A stretch of DNA of 64,000 nucleotides from Symbiodinium natans (Eukaryota > Sar > Dinophyceae > Suessiales > Symbiodiniaceae). The notes beneath the pieces are model-generated. The model saw only the letters and a program-made list of their open reading frames with translations, had not been told where the DNA came from and searched no databases. The stretch's first letter is position 1, and each line of letters starts with the position of its first letter. The position numbers were made by a program, and so were the translations under genes. Shown in pieces: positions 22,601 to 36,078 of the stretch. The stretch is from the NCBI GenBank assembly GCA_905221605.1, contig CAJNDS010000355.1, forward strand, positions 1 through 64,000. Reading direction: 5' to 3'.

Positions 22601-25587
22601 CACATACTCAGCAAGCCCCTACAGTGGCACACAATGTATCAATGAAGGCAAACGAAATTTTCAAGGGATGGCCAGCAAACTGGGAAGCCTTGTGGGCTGG
22701 CCGTATGCGAGCTGTGTCCAAGGCTGAGCGAATGATACTAAGGTGCGACAAGACTTTCGAGGTTTGTGCCTGAGAGAAGCACTCCTCCCGCCCGCAACGG
22801 CTGCTATGGCCCCACTCGCTTCGAGAGTAGAAACTAGAGTCTCGATACATGCCCGAGTCTAGATGGCAATGAATCCTGGCCTGTACATGCCCAGCAGAAC
22901 TTTTTGTTGGGCAGTTTCGCAGGAAGGCAGCAGCAAAGACCCTACACGCAACCTGTCAACTGATGCGCCATTTGCGAAAGGAATGGAGCATGGCATCCCT
23001 CAGCCTACCTGATGTCCTGCTATTGACTTTGGCTTTCCACAGTACGTGTACAGTGGCAGGCACGGAGAATGATGCGGGGCTTTGCCTTCATGGTCTCATC
23101 AACTTGACCGCGAAGAAAGGCTGCCGCCTGTCAAAGTGTGACGGCGGTTTGCAGTCGAGTCGATGCTGGTAGGTCACAGTGGGTCGGACGGTAGGACGAT
23201 TCGTCGGTCGTTTCCCTCTCGCATTCGTCTCCAGGCTTTGTTGCCACGATGCTGCAGGTGGCTGCTCGTCACTTGTCGAGTTGGACTGTGGAAGGATGAA
23301 AGGCACATGGAAGGACTGCGAGACTGCCTCTTCCGTTTGCCGGCGATGTCGCTCTGACATCTCCTCACATCTTCGACGTGCGCTGGCAGCCTGCCACCCA
23401 GACGCTCGCTGTGCTCATCTTCTTTGATTTGCAGAATGCAGCCAAGTGACATCTTCCGCATTGCCAGACGCTGTGGCCCTATCGCATGCGGCAGGGCGGG
23501 TTGTGCACGCATACCCAGAGAAACACTGTCCTCGCTTCTTCCAGGTCTCGTTGAAGGCGAAAGACTCGGCTTGACTCTTGGGACAACTTCTTCGCAAGGA
23601 CTGCCTCTCGGCCTGTTCCAAAAGTGCTGAGCCGGCAAGAGGGTTGTGCAAAGATGGCTTGGCGATGCTCACCACTGCCTGTGAAGAAGGTTCATGTATA
23701 CGTGTATATATATATGTATATGAGTTTGATGTCCACGCTTTGTGTCTCTGGTGTTGTGTTCACTTACCGGCTTCACTGACGCCGATCAGTGTTCTCTTGT
23801 TGTGGGTAGCACTTGCGCCGGCAGATGCCGGTTGATGCAACATGCGGCCTAGCTTTGCAAATCATGGCATGGCTTCTGCGGCATCCTTTTGTAACCAAGA
23901 CTGACGGCAATGCCGATTTCAGTGGCAACACCGGCAAACAAATCTGCTATCATGATCTTCAATCTCTAGAAAACCACGTGGGTCGCCATGCTTATCAGCG
24001 CCTGTCACTGCATGCACACGAGAGTGGGCTCAAAGCAAGACCTCGCCTTCAGCTTCTTTCTGCACTGCGAACAGCTGCGCCGCTGCCTCCGTGTATGCCC
24101 GACACTGCCCTCGCAGTACCCGCTGGTACAAGCGCAGAAAGCCAATTCAGAGGGGGGGTCCGCGACTTTTGTCGACTGCTATCGCCAAACAAGGGCCGCT
24201 GAACATTCACTCCCGGCACCGAGTCTTCATCACCCTGAGCAGCTATTTTCTTACCTATATTTTCTGACTTCCACCTGCTTCTGCCTCTGCTTTCATGCTG
24301 ATGTCTCTGTGACGATGCTATGTGCTAAATGGTGATGAATGCATGGCCTCCTTGAGCTCGTCCTTGGAGGAACGCAGCCTCGTCACGACACATCACTGCC
24401 AAGAAGGCAGCTTGGTGGTATGGCTCACAAGGAAGATAATTCGCCACGTTCCTACGCAGGGAAGGAACCAAGCCCTTCAAGGACCCTAAAGGTTTATGGG
24501 GTTAAATGGGGTCTACGGCTACGGTATATCAGCCAGAATCAGAGGGAGTCCTGCCCGGAACATCTGACAGCACGGGGGGGCGGGGGGGGCAAGCCGAGTA
24601 TCAAGGCCACGTCAGGTATGGCGTCATATGCCTTCTCTGTACGAGCGCGCTCGAATCGGTGGAACACGGTGATACAGAACCATTGACGTGGATCAAGAAA
24701 CGTGGCAAGGAGATGCGGTTCCGAAAGCCCTTCACAGCCCAATCAACCCCAAAGCCCATGACTGCGCCGGTCGTCCGTGTGGTCAACCTACCTTCACACG
24801 GAATCGCGCAACGACAGGCGTCGCCCCGTCGCCATCGGGATAAGAGGCGCTTCTTGATTGCGGAGAACACCCGAGTGCTCGGATGTTTCTGCGTTCAGGT
24901 CAAAAAGGCTTGCTGTTCAGGGCTTCGCGTCTCAGCCCTGAGCGATGCAAACAGATTGGGAAGTTACTGGGGGCATGTATGCTAAAGCCTAGAAACACAC
25001 CAGAGCTCTGAATGTTGTTGACTGGCTCTTTGTCACCTGTTTGCAAAGAGACATGGGGCCCAACCCACCCAGGAAGGGCGCAGCTTCGGAATCCAAGATC
25101 CGTTGATGGTTCGGTTTAGATGGCGGCAGCTACTTAGACATACTGTGCTGAGACACCCACTTTGCATTCACATCTTGCTCTGCCGCCACCAGCGCCTAAA
25201 CAAGTTCGAGGTGGAAGGGGAAGAATATGAGAGTCCCTCAACGGCATACAGAAATCTGGGTCAACGGCTTCTGCCAAAGCTTTGGCTTTTAACCGTTGGT
25301 CCGATAGTGCATTCTTTAACGGGCAGATCATCGCTTGAAGATCTGCTATTTTGTCCTTGAAATCGTACTTGCCGGCAGTGGGCTTCAATTTCAAGACCTG
25401 CACCCACAGCACGCAAAGGAAAACCTGCAGGTGTGACTAGTGATTGGGTGATGTAAGGCTGGTACGGGCAGAATGCAATCCGGATCTCCATATGTTTCCC
25501 GCAACACTTTCTGCAGATCGACGCTGCGAGATGAGTCTGGAGCATCTTTCTTCGCAGCCTGTGTGAAAGAAAACAGAGAGAGACACG

Positions 25588-25621
<34 letters not shown>

Positions 25622-25720
25622 GCGAGAGAGAGGTTGAGGATACACCTGAGCCATCTTCGGCTGTGCAGCCCGCAGCTTAAAGCCAAACCTTGCCCGATCA
25701 CTGTCGCTGGGCCTGTCCTG
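22601..25720 (-). CDS. probable additional coiled-coil exons, upstream part of the kinesin gene or a separate gene
   Basis: Short minus-strand segments look like coiled-coil exons, each preceded by CAG or AG: near 23640-23540 (LLEQAERQSLRR), near 23400-23340 (ARRRCEEMSERHRRQTEEAV), near 24090-24025 (RAYTEAAAQLFAVQKEAEGE), near 25560-25490 (SVDLQKVLRETYGDP) and near 25410-25265 (YDFKDKIADLQ). They resemble the stalk exons of the kinesin-14 gene downstream in size and composition. I cannot prove that they belong to the same mRNA. A (GA)n tract at 25570-25632 reads as polypyrimidine on the coding strand before an acceptor. Confidence 0.4.
25570..25632. repeat. (GA)n polypurine tract
   Basis: This is an almost pure run of GA dinucleotides, (CT)n on the minus strand. 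Confidence 0.9.
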
Positions 25721-26124
25721 CACGGGGCAACGTTGCTCGACTGTGCTTTGCAGGTACCTTCACCCCCCGGGCATTTGGCTGTCCTGTACGTTAGGAGCAG
25801 TGGGCTGGAGGTTCTCGTCATTTTCGGGCCTGAAGAACAGGACAACCAGCATAAGAGTTGTTTTGTGCATAGGGAGCTTTCCAAAGCAAGCCGGTTGTTG
25901 TCTCTTGCAGATATGGGACGCGTCTTCACTGGATGCCATCTTGAGGCAGCAGTCCTACAAGCACTGATGAGCCGAAGTGCAGCGGAAGGATGAACGATTG
26001 CCCGAGCACTTCTCGACGGATGTTGAACTTTTGCTTCTGATATCTTCTGACGAATAGGCCTGACATCGATTTGTGGCTTGTAGCCTGTTCGGGCTGACGA
26101 CAATAGACATTCAAGCCTTATCCC

Positions 26125-28270
26125 CTTGTGTTCGGTCATTGACGCGGATCGCCTGTGAACAAGGCATGCAATGCAAAACCACGCAGGCTTGTCAAGCTCC
26201 TTTTTGCGGCATTCTGCGCAGGGCTGCAACGTATAAAGCTGCACGGAACCAGACCCAGAGGGTAAGAAACATGCAAAACGTAGCTGGCAGCTGGTTCTTT
26301 TTCAAGGGTTTGTCGGGGTTGGGCTTACTGCATTGCACTGAATGAACCTAAAGACCTACCGACGATCGCGATCTCTGCCGCGATCACGGCTGCGACTGCG
26401 ACTTCTCCGCCGCCTGCAACTGTAATAGATGTGGGCCCCGAGCACAGCGACATGGGTGGGGGCACCCGCCTCCCTCTGTCGCGGCTGGCACTTCGGCTGC
26501 GCCTGGGAGGACGGTAGCTGGCACTTCGGCTGCGCCTGGGAGGACGACAGCTGTGAGTAAACTCTACCACATGCACTGCATTGCCGATGATGGCGTATGA
26601 CATTGCTCAGCTGTTGGCCGGCGACTTCGACTTCGGCTGTTGCTGCCAGCTGCAGCTGCAACCTCATCGGGTCTCGTGAGCATAAAGCACCAGATCGGAT
26701 CAAGTAACAAAAACACATCCCTGGCCCATGCGTAAAGCCGCTGGCCGCTCTTTTGAGCCGATCCTTCCGGTGGTAATCTGCCAACGCACCGCCATCTGCG
26801 AGTTGGGCATCAACGGCCTCTTCCGAGCAAAAAAATCGCGCGTGCGACGTTGCCAGCCATGAGATCACTGAGGCTTGAAATGGCATCGAGAGCCTTGCGG
26901 CCGTTGTCGGTGAGTTCCTTTGCTCTCGCAATTAGATTGCCACCAATGGCTTCGGTGAGGCTTTTGGAGCCGGCAGCGGCCTCAGAGCCCACAAAAACAT
27001 GACAAAAACGACAGGATAGGCGTTGAACTGCACTAAGAGCTGTGCCATAACTTTCGCCAGCTGCACGACTTGGTCTGCCGACAAGCGGGACTTTTTCTCC
27101 AGCTCTCGACGCTGCTTTGTGACCTGGCACCAGCATGATAGCTCCATGTGGCTACATGCAGTTGCTACAGTGTTACAATAGGTCCACTATGGGTGCTTGA
27201 TCTGTCCAGCTCCGAGTCACTTCGTCGTCACTGTCCCAGGCACCCCCACCAGAGCCCTGCACAGGTTCAGGGCTTTGTCGCGCGGCGTTCAGGGATTCTG
27301 CGCAGGCTCAGCCTTGGTCCACTCTTTCAAGGTTTCGGACCAGAAGTCAACCAACCTGAGCACCCCCAATCTTTTTCTATCGCTATCCCACGCATGAGGA
27401 CATCAGGACTGTGCACTTTGCAGCGTTGCATGTCTGCACATCTTCCTTTGCCCGAGCTGGCCATGCGTGAGACGCGGGCTTTGCCACGAGGTTATGCTTG
27501 GCACCGAGACCGGTGACCAAGCCCTTTCATGATTTCATGGCAGGCAACGACTTCAATTTAACACAGCTTCAGCTAACAACTTGAAGGTGCGACCTGGGAC
27601 AGCATGAGCAGCTGGGCCGGTGGAAACACAGATATTCTGCCTGCGTGGGCAAGGGAACTCCTGCCTGCATATTGCTCTGCGACCTCCTCCTCTCCCAACT
27701 TTGCAAAGCCCCGCTGAGTTTCGTTCGATCGATGGCTTCTTCCGCAGCTGCCTGCCGGGGCAAAGCTACACTAGCCACTGCTTGCACTGCTCCTCCTGCT
27801 TCACGCGGAATCTTTTGCCTCCAACAACTCCGAGCAACCATCCCCAGCAGTTGCCAAGACCAACCTTGTTGAATCAACAGATGCCATTCGCTGCTACACT
27901 CCCCGAGCAGGTTTTCCAACAGCAGTTTGGCAAAATGCGGCCAGAATGCTTGATAACATCAGCTGCAGGTAGCGAGCCCAATTCGGGCTTGAGAGCTTCT
28001 GCCTCAGCACGCGCAGCATGCATCTGCAACTTTCGATTGTTTACAAGCAAGTGTGCGGTCACTCGCGTTGAGATGCAAGGGCCGCACAGCCTGCTTGAGG
28101 AGATACGCTTTGTCTTCATTGTTCAAAGCCTCCCAGAAAGCTCGGCCAACAAAACCTGCTACAAGTAGCATTAAGCAGATCCCACGGCTGGTATCTGCTT
28201 TGGTGCCTTCTTGGCTTTTGCCACTGCGAGGAGCAAGCGAACAAGATCGCTCACCGGCCAGGTGGTCGCG
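26125..28270 (-). CDS. possible RS-rich protein (tentative multi-exon model)
   Basis: Three minus-strand pieces are rich in Arg-Ser pairs: near 26665-26625 (NSRSRSRRPT), near 26570-26455 (RRSRSASYRPPRRSRSASRD) and near 26415-26362 (RRRRSRSRSRDRGRDRD). The last ends at a good GT donor (CG|GTAGGT) near 26360. Upstream segments look coding: near 28250-28185, 28135-28055, 27770-27700, 27130-27040 (RRELEKKSRLSADQVVQL) and 26970-26850. A fragment near 26225-26150 has a CxxC...CxxC pattern. RS tails are typical of splicing factors, but I see no RRM or other domain, so the function stays open. Joins are not established. Confidence 0.35.
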
Positions 28271-28800
28271 CTCGCTCCCACTGCACGGGCCTTGGAATGA
28301 CTCCAAAAAGCATGTTGGTCACATCCGTGCCCGTGCTTCTGTATCACAAATCTCGAGCACAGCAAGACACACAGTAGTATGACGTCAGATGGATGATGGA
28401 TGATGTTGACATGGGATATCCGCGAAACGCCGGATGTATCACCTACTCAGCCGCCCTCGTCTACATAGAACCCTTAGAAATGGGAGATGACTCCATGCGA
28501 GAGGAACTGACATCTGGGTGAACTTTCATGAGTTTGCCTACCACCCCCCCCTTGACCACCCCCCCCCTCGCAGATAGGCGGCGTTTAGGCACGTGGGCAC
28601 TGAATCGCCGGCTGCATGGTATCAAGCCCCAAGCCCAAGCCCCCCCCCCCCCGCCGCTTACCCCCACCTAAAAGAAAGTGATACACAAGAAAAAGCAAGC
28701 GCAACACACAATAATTACACCAGCGAAGACCCCAAACAGAATGCATCGAATCACACGGGTTCAAGATGGAATGCGTTGGAACCCAATCTGGCTTCGCCAG
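27148..28800. other. mostly unassigned; few coding-like pieces on minus strand
   Basis: Apart from the fragments listed under the RS-rich candidate I see no gene here. C-runs (28543-28567, 28640-28652) occur just before the satellite array. Confidence 0.3.
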
Positions 28801-31800
28801 CAGATGCTGCGAAAAATGTGTAAGCATTCGGCAAAGATTTTCTGCGAAATAGGATGTAAAGAAGCAGGAAGGGATTTGTCGGCTTACAAAGCAAACAAAA
28901 AGCCCTCTTTACACGGAACCGCTGACGATTTTTTCGACAGACCGAACGAAGGGCCTCCTGCATAGGATCTTGCCGCCGCACAAACCACGCACGGGAAAAA
29001 CGCATACTGTTCCCGCAATTGTTACAACATTGCCGCATTGCAAGACAGGATACCTGGCCTTTGCTTCAGACGTTTGTGGTTTGTGGAAAAACCGCAAATG
29101 AGCTTGGTATTCGGTTCGGTTGGCTGTCGCGCGGGAAAAAGTGAACTTTGCCGCGACTACTTGGCCAAAAAAGCAGGAAGGGATTTGTCTGCTTTCAAGG
29201 CAAAAAAACAAGCTCTCTGTGCACATGGAACTGTTGACGATTTTTTTCGCAAACCGAACGAAGGGCCTCCTCCTGCACAGGATCTTGCTGCTGCACAAAC
29301 CACGCACGGAAACAATGTACATTTTTCCCGCAACTGCTACAACATTGGCGCATTGCGAGACAGGATACCTGGCCTTTGCTTCAGACTCTTGTGGACAAAC
29401 GCAAATGAGCTTAGTGGCTTAGTATTCGGTTCGGCTGGCTGTCGCACGGGAAAAAGTGAGAACTTTGCCGCGAATATTTGGCAAAAGAAGCAGGCAGGGA
29501 TTTGTCGGCTTAGAAGGCAAACAACAAGCTCTCTGTACACGGACGCATTGACGATTGTTCCGAAGACCGAGTGAAGAAACTCCTGCACAGGATCTTGTTG
29601 CAGCAGCAAGAATGCACGCAAAGAATGCACATTTTTCCCGCAACTGCTACAACATTGCCGCATTGCGAGACAGGATACCTGGCTGGATACGTTTGTGGAA
29701 AAACCACAAATGAGCTTTTACAAACCAAACAAAAAGCCTCTGTTACACGGAAACGTTGGCCATTATTCCCGCAAACAAAACGAAGGGCCTCCGGACCTTG
29801 CTGCCGCACACACGACGCGCGGAAAAAAAGCACGTTTCTCCCGCAATTGTTAAAACGTTGCCGTGTTGCGAGACAGGATACCGGGCTGCATACGTCTGCG
29901 GTAAAAGCACATATGAGCTTTTACAAAGCAAGCAAAAAGCCTTCTTTACACGGAACCCTTGGCGATTTTTCCCGCACACGAAACGAAGGGCCTGCTGGTC
30001 TGCTGCACAAGATCTTGCTGCTGCAACGGAACCGTTGGCGATTTTATCCGCAGACCGAACGAAGGAAGAGCCTCCTGCACAGGATCTTGCTGCCACCACG
30101 CGCGGAAAACATCACATTTCTCCCGCAACGGTCGCAACTGTTACAACATTGCCGCAGTGCGAGACAGGATACCTGGCTGCATATGTTTGTGGAAGAAGTA
30201 CAAGTGAGCTTTTACAAGCCAATCAAAAAGTCTTCTTTACACGGCACCGTTGGCGATTTTTCCCGCAGACGAAACGAAGGGCCTGCTGCACAAGATCTTG
30301 CTGCCACAACGGAACTTTTGGCGATTTTATCCGCAGACCTAACGCAGGGCCTCTTGCACAGGATCCTTCTGCCGCACACACCACGCGCGGAAAAAATGCA
30401 CATTTCTCCCGCAACTGTTACAACACTGCCGCATTGCGGGACAGGATACCTGGCTGGATACGTGTGTGGAAAAAGCACAAATGAGTTTTTACAAAAGAAA
30501 CAAAAGGCCTTCTTTACACGGAACCGTTGACGATTTTTCCGCAGGCCGAACGCAGGGCCTCTTGCACAGGATCTTGCTGCCGCACATACCACGCGCGGGA
30601 AAAATGCACATTTCTCCCGCAACTGTTACAACACTGCCGCGTTGCGAGACAGGATACCTGGCTGGATACGTTTGTGGAAAAAAACACAAATGAGCTTTTA
30701 CAAAAGAAACAAGGGCCTCTTGCAGAGGATCTTGCTGCCGCACACACCACACGCGGGAAAAATGCACATTTCTCCCGCAACTGTTACAACACTGCCGCGT
30801 TGCGAGACAGGATGCCTAGCTGCATACGTTTGTGGAAAAAGCACAAATGAGCGTTTACAAAGGAAATAGAAAGCCTTCTTTACACGGAACCGTTGACGAT
30901 TTTTTCCGCAGCCCGAACGCAGGGCCTCTTGCACAGGATCTTGCTGCCGCATACACCACGCGCGGGAAAAATGCACATTTCTCCCGCAACTGTTACAACA
31001 CTGCCGCATTGCGAGACAGGATACCTAGCTGGATACGTTTGTGGAAACCGCACGCAGGGCCTCTTGCACAGGATCTTGCTGCCGCACACACCACGCGCGG
31101 GAAAAATGCACATTTCTCCCGCAACTGTTACAACACTGCCGCATTGCGAGACAGGATACCTAGCTGCATACGTTTGTGGAAAAACAGAAATGAGCTTTTA
31201 CAAAGCAAACAAAAGGCCTTCTTTACACGGAACCGTTGACGATTTTTTCCGCAGACCGAACGCAGGGCCCTTGCACAGGATCTTGCTGCCGCACACACCA
31301 CGCGCGGGAAAAATGCACATTTCTCCCGCGACTGTTACAACACTGCCGCATTGCGAGACAGGATGCCTAGCTGCATACGTTTGTGGAAAAAGCACAAATG
31401 AGCCGTTACAAAGGAAACAAAAAGCCTTCTTTACACGGAACCGTTGACGATTTTTTTCCGCAGACCGAACGCAGGGCCTCTTGCACAGGATCTTGCTGCC
31501 GCACACACCACGCGCGGGAAAAATGCACATTCCTCCCGCAACTGTTACAACACTGCCGCGTTGCGAGACAGGATACCTAGCTGCGTACGTTTGTGGAAAA
31601 AGCACAAATGAGCGTTTACAAAGGAAACAGAAAGCCTTTTTTACACAGAACCGTTGACGATTTTTCCGCAGGCCGAACGCAGGGCCTCTTGCACACGAGG
31701 ATCTTGCTGCCGCACACACCACGTGCGGGAAAAATGCACATTTCTCCCGCCGCATTGCGAGAAAGGATACCTAGCTGCATACGTTTGTGGAAAAAAGCAC

Positions 31801-31812
31801 AAATGAGCTTTC
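28800..31812. repeat. tandem satellite, about 150-220 bp unit with internal hairpin
   Basis: About fifteen units carry the same block order: 'aaatgagcttttacaaa', 'ccttctttacacggaaccg', 'gacgattttttccgcagacc', 'gggcctcttgcacaggatct', 'tgctgccgcacacaccacg', a GCGGGA...TCCCGC hairpin, 'caactgttacaacactgccg', and 'gcgagacaggatacctagct'. Some units lack the middle or are doubled. Units become more alike towards 31 kb. Frames stay open across units on both strands, giving false proteins of 100-320 residues; base changes do not favour synonymous sites in any frame, so I call it non-coding. Confidence 0.9.
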
Positions 31813-31814
31813 AA

Positions 31815-32075
31815 ATGGGAGCCCAGCCCCGTTGCCGTGGCCCACCCATCCGACCCAGGAGCCTAGAAAGGAAACATGAAGGGAGCCCAATGGGAGCCCA
31901 GCCCCGTTGCCGCTGCCCACCCATCAGACCCAGGAGCCCAGAAAGGACACATGAAGGGAGCCCAATGGGAGCCCAACCCCGTTGCCGCGGCCCACCCATC
32001 CGACCCAGGAGCCCAGAAAGGCAATGGGAGCCCAACCCCGTTGCCGCGGCCCACCCATCCAGCCACCGCGGCCCA
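31815..32075. repeat. 75 bp tandem repeat, about four copies
   Basis: Units carry 'gggagcccagccccgttgcc', 'gcggcccacccatccgaccc' and 'aggagcccagaaagga'. The first two are about 75 bp and the later ones are shorter. The array abuts the end of the satellite at 31812. The long open frames on both strands come from the repeat. Confidence 0.9.
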
Positions 32076-32884
32076 CCTTTTGTCTGAGGAGAGAACCCCA
32101 AACGATTCTGTTTGGGGAAAAACAACAGACCATGCATCTACAGAAACAAGAAACTTTCAAATCCAGCGTTAGGGCACCGCTCGTGCGCCATGAGCTCGGA
32201 CACAGATGTGGAAATGGACTGTCCGGGAGACGCAGGCTGCTTGTCAAAATGCTCCCGGTCTGCAGAGATACGCAGAAACTTTTCCTATGACATAGGTGTT
32301 CACGTTGCATCATTTTTTTCACTGAGGCACGGCTCGCTCGCCAGATGGTCGGCAGCTACCCGTTTTCGTAGTGTCGACCAGTGGGCAGGCGGAGTGGGGG
32401 ACTCAAGCCTTCATGTCTCTAATTTTTCGAACCACCGTGGACAAGAAGCTGCGTGCCCACTTCTTGGACTGTTTGCGTCAATAGCCTACTCCGATCGTGT
32501 CCTTTTCTTTCGTGCGTTGTGATTTTTGAAGTTTCATGCGCTGGTAAGGAGAAGCGAGAAGCTGCAGCAGACGAACATCGTCGCCTGTGGCCAACATCTG
32601 AGCTGCCACGTTCTGCGCTGGGGTTCAACAGGGGCACGTTCTTCAAAGGGCAGGACGACGACGACAGTCCGGAGAATGTTCAGTTCTGGTGTGATTGCAG
32701 CACGATCCCAACAAGCATGGCGATGTCATTCCTGTTTTGGGGGATGACGCATTCGAAGCGCATGCCAACAGATAAGTTACTAAGTTACTTAGTAACTTAG
32801 AAAGGGCCGAACTAGAGAACTAAACATTGGGATGTTCACCCGTATACTAACAGTCCTTAGCAGGGATTATACTAGGGGTTACTA

Positions 32885-33500
32885 TGATTCTCCCAAAAAT
32901 CCCTAGGTTCCAGACCACTGCGCCGATGACCGGCGCCAGGCTTGTGCTCTTGGTGGATGCCACAGCCAGCTCCAAGAGCCGTGAGGGCTGGAGCTGGGTG
33001 CTGCCAAGCCTGGACTTCTCAAGGCATTCAAGGCTATCTCCAAACGTATCACATTCTCTCCTCCCGGCTCGCTCTCTCTCTCTCTCTCTCCTCTGCTTGC
33101 TCTTCTTTCCTCTTTTTCTCCTTCCTCCCCAGGTCAGGCGTCGGACTTGGTTGTCAAAACCTGCGTTGCGCTGGCCTCGCGGCTTACAAGGACTCAAGAC
33201 CATGCTGCTCTTGACTTCTCAGAACCTTGTTAACTCACTGAACTCACGTCTGAGCCGGGAAGCCAAGGCGTCTGAACTGAAGCCGCGGTCCGCGATGGCA
33301 AGAACGACATCCACCAGCAAGTCCGCCTCAAGAGGGCGGCACTTGATACCCAGATGTCATACAGCAGAAGAAAAAAACATATATGTATCAATGTAGAAAT
33401 GGACAGGCAGCGCCGCACCTGTGAAGCGGGGGCCAGGCGAGCGAGACGGCTAGAGATATCTTCCAATGCTGCACCTGCAGCGGCTATGGTACGGAGGATG
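32885..33500 (-). CDS. coding-like minus-strand exons, gene not recognised
   Basis: At about 33368-33237 the minus strand reads PLEADLLVDVVLAIADRGF and continues as an amphipathic helical stretch to a TGA. At 33490-33425 it reads ILRTIAAAGAALEDISSRLA. At about 33030-32900 it reads SRLLELAVASTKSTSLAPV. The pattern of short Ala/Leu-rich helices reminds me of helical-repeat (RAP or heptatricopeptide-type) organelle proteins, but no diagnostic motif is visible. A CT microsatellite (33075-33095) lies between. No function is claimed. Confidence 0.3.
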
Positions 33501-36078
33501 CCCAGCTGCTCCTGCCAGGAGTCTGCTCACGTGCCTTTGATTCAGGGGCTCTGGCTCTTGACATGCAATCGCGCCCAGCAAGACAACATGGACAAAACTG
33601 CTGGCGAGTGTAGAGCTAAGCCCATGTCCTCTGCTGATGGCTCGGGCTGTTTGGTGTCCATCATCAGAAGCGCCGAAGTTGCATAAGTGTTGGCCTGCGC
33701 ATGGCACATTGCATCTGCTTACTGCAAAAGTCATGATGCACCTATTCTGCAGGTGCAAGATGAGGCAAGGACCACTTCAAGACAGCCCGATGCACCGGCA
33801 TATCTCACGAACTCCAGAGCTTGCTCCAGTCCCACGCTTGCAACGAGTGGTTGGCACCTCATTGTGTGAACTCCCAAGCATCAATGGCGTGACACAAGAC
33901 AGCTTGTGTGTCACTTTGCGATTTGGAAAGACATGTCGTGTGACAGCTCAGGTACATGGAGGCCAGAGTGGAATCCACTTCGCCAGCTCCAGGCAAACGC
34001 AGCACGCGACCCAGCAGTGACACCTTCGAAAGACTCATGCCAAATCTGTTCCCCTGTTCCGAACAAGGCTGCACAAAGAATGCTTTGTGCCCGACGTCCA
34101 GCTGGGACTTGGCATCGCTCAGTTGGCGGAATACGATGTCAGCTACAGCCTGCTGGGCTGCCTGCCAAGATGTCACAGCTGCATTTCCAAAGAGTCCCGT
34201 GTGATGCTTCAAGCGCGCTGAATCTGAGCTGATGCCATGGGGAAACAACCTGTAATGTAACAACCTGGTGACTACCCTTTGATGTCCTTTGATGCTGTCG
34301 CATGGTTAGGTGTCGTGGAAAACAATGCTGAAGTCTGTTGGTTTACCAGCGCTTGCAAAGCAGAAGATGCTCCCCAAGTTCGCATCAGACATGCCCAAGA
34401 GCAGGCTTCGCAGAACACCATGTCATGTAGTCATGTAGCCCGCAGACCCTCAACTTCATATGAGCTTCGAGTGCCTAAAAACAGGCATTCTGGCGGTGCA
34501 CGCTTCAGGGTTGGAGATGCTATGAGAGGCTCAAAGCCAAATTATCAGACTCAAAAGCTCAAAGGCTCTGGGCCCATCATAGCCTATGGCGGATTTGCGA
34601 AGAAGCACACAAAGAAAGGGCCACGCTGACCTGTCGCGTGTGCACCAGGTCGCTGGCAGCTCCTTGTGCAGGGTAAACCGTAAAATAGGTTGGGGCCCAG
34701 CAACGTGTAACTACTTCTTTCATTTCATACCGCAGATTTCTGGGCTTCTAACCAGAGCCACCCACTGCTCCAGCCAGATCTGCCATGTCCAGCAGATCGT
34801 TCAACGGCAGGACCTGCCCCCAAGCAATGGGGCACATATCATGACGTATGCTTCGTGCGGTGTGTCACATCAACCCGCACGGTGGAGGATGCCTAAACCC
34901 ACCCGCTTTGGCCCCAACCTTCTTCTGCCAACATGCCCGCTCGGCTGAATGTTGCCCTACTTCCACTAGCTAACGTTGCTCAACGTTTGCCTCACTTGAC
35001 TTCGTTGTTCAGGTCCTCCAAATTTTGGTCAGCGGTTCCGTCAACACTGCCAAACTGAGCGATTGCTTCCCGCTGTTCTGCACGCGATGCCCAAGATGGC
35101 ATCTGCACCATCTGCCGCTAAACTGTGCGACGGCAAGCTGCCGTACCGCGATGTGCCGTGGAAACGTTGCATGTTGACCGCAGCCCCTCATGTTCGCTCA
35201 GCCCTTGTTCTTCAAAGCTGTGGAATTTGTTTGGGATGTTCGTGGCAGAACCTGGCAAGTCTGGTACTTGAAACAGTGCTTGCCCCCAATGTGTTCTGTC
35301 CTCGCTACCCTTCCATCCCTTTTGCAACAGGCCTGTGAGCAATGCGCCCAGAAGTTAGCCACTGCAAGCTCTTACAACAATCCGCGCAGCTGAATCCTGA
35401 CACTCTGTCCCTTTGTTTGTCAAACTCGTCTGAGCTTCTAGGGGTGCTGGCCACCCATGTGTGAGTGTGTGTGTGTGTGTAGGACAGTGGAACGCGGGGG
35501 GGGGGGGGGGGGCAAATCGTAATAAGGCATGGCCAATTCGCCATGCTTCGCCAGTTGCCTGCCTGCCGTTTCAATCCAAGCCCATGGTCCATCTGAATAA
35601 AGTGAATGAACAAGTGCATGAAATGCCTGCAAAGGCCAGAAAATTGTAATTTTTTGAGGCCTGGTTGCGCTCCTTTCTAAACTGTAGAACATTGGAAAAT
35701 CATAAAATTTGATAATCTACAACTTAGTTATTGGCATTTTTACAATACTGTACGCAAAAGACCCAATAAAAGTTTTAGATTTTCAGGGGTCTTTTGGCTC
35801 ATTATTTAGTAGTGAAACCATTCGTCCTCGTGCATTCGCCTATAGGAAGGAGACTAGCTGGCGCCAACTGTGCTGAGTTTGGCCTGCTTGGGTGAGAGCA
35901 TTTGTGACGCGATGCTCTGTGAACAAGCTAAAGACACTGCACAGTGCACTGGGGTATCTGAAAGCCAAGGCCAGCACGACTTCGCCTCCATTGGTCGCTG
36001 TGGCAAGGATACTGCGCAAGTTTGAAAGCCTCCAGCAACAGAAGAGATTCGCACCCCTTCTGCACCGGCGTTCTCACT
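33501..36078. other. unassigned region with scattered coding-like pieces
   Basis: Minus-strand pieces near 34190-34080 (AVADIVFRQLSDAKS) and 35095-34996 (EAIAQFGSVDGTADQN, then a stop at about 34996) have an exon-like composition. I cannot link them or name a family. The rest, including the AT-rich 35640-35830 part and the G-run at 35497-35513, shows nothing. Confidence 0.25.

Noticed and set aside
28909-31755. Open frames of 100-319 codons on both strands
   Set aside because: They follow the satellite units across unit borders; the same sequence is open in several frames and shows no codon-type pattern of change.
28800-31812. CRISPR array
   Set aside because: Units are far too long, contain no short spacer-repeat alternation and sit in eukaryotic DNA.
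35780-35800. Relic of the dinoflagellate spliced leader (cttttggctcat)
   Set aside because: Only about nine bases match the 3' part of the leader, which is not enough.
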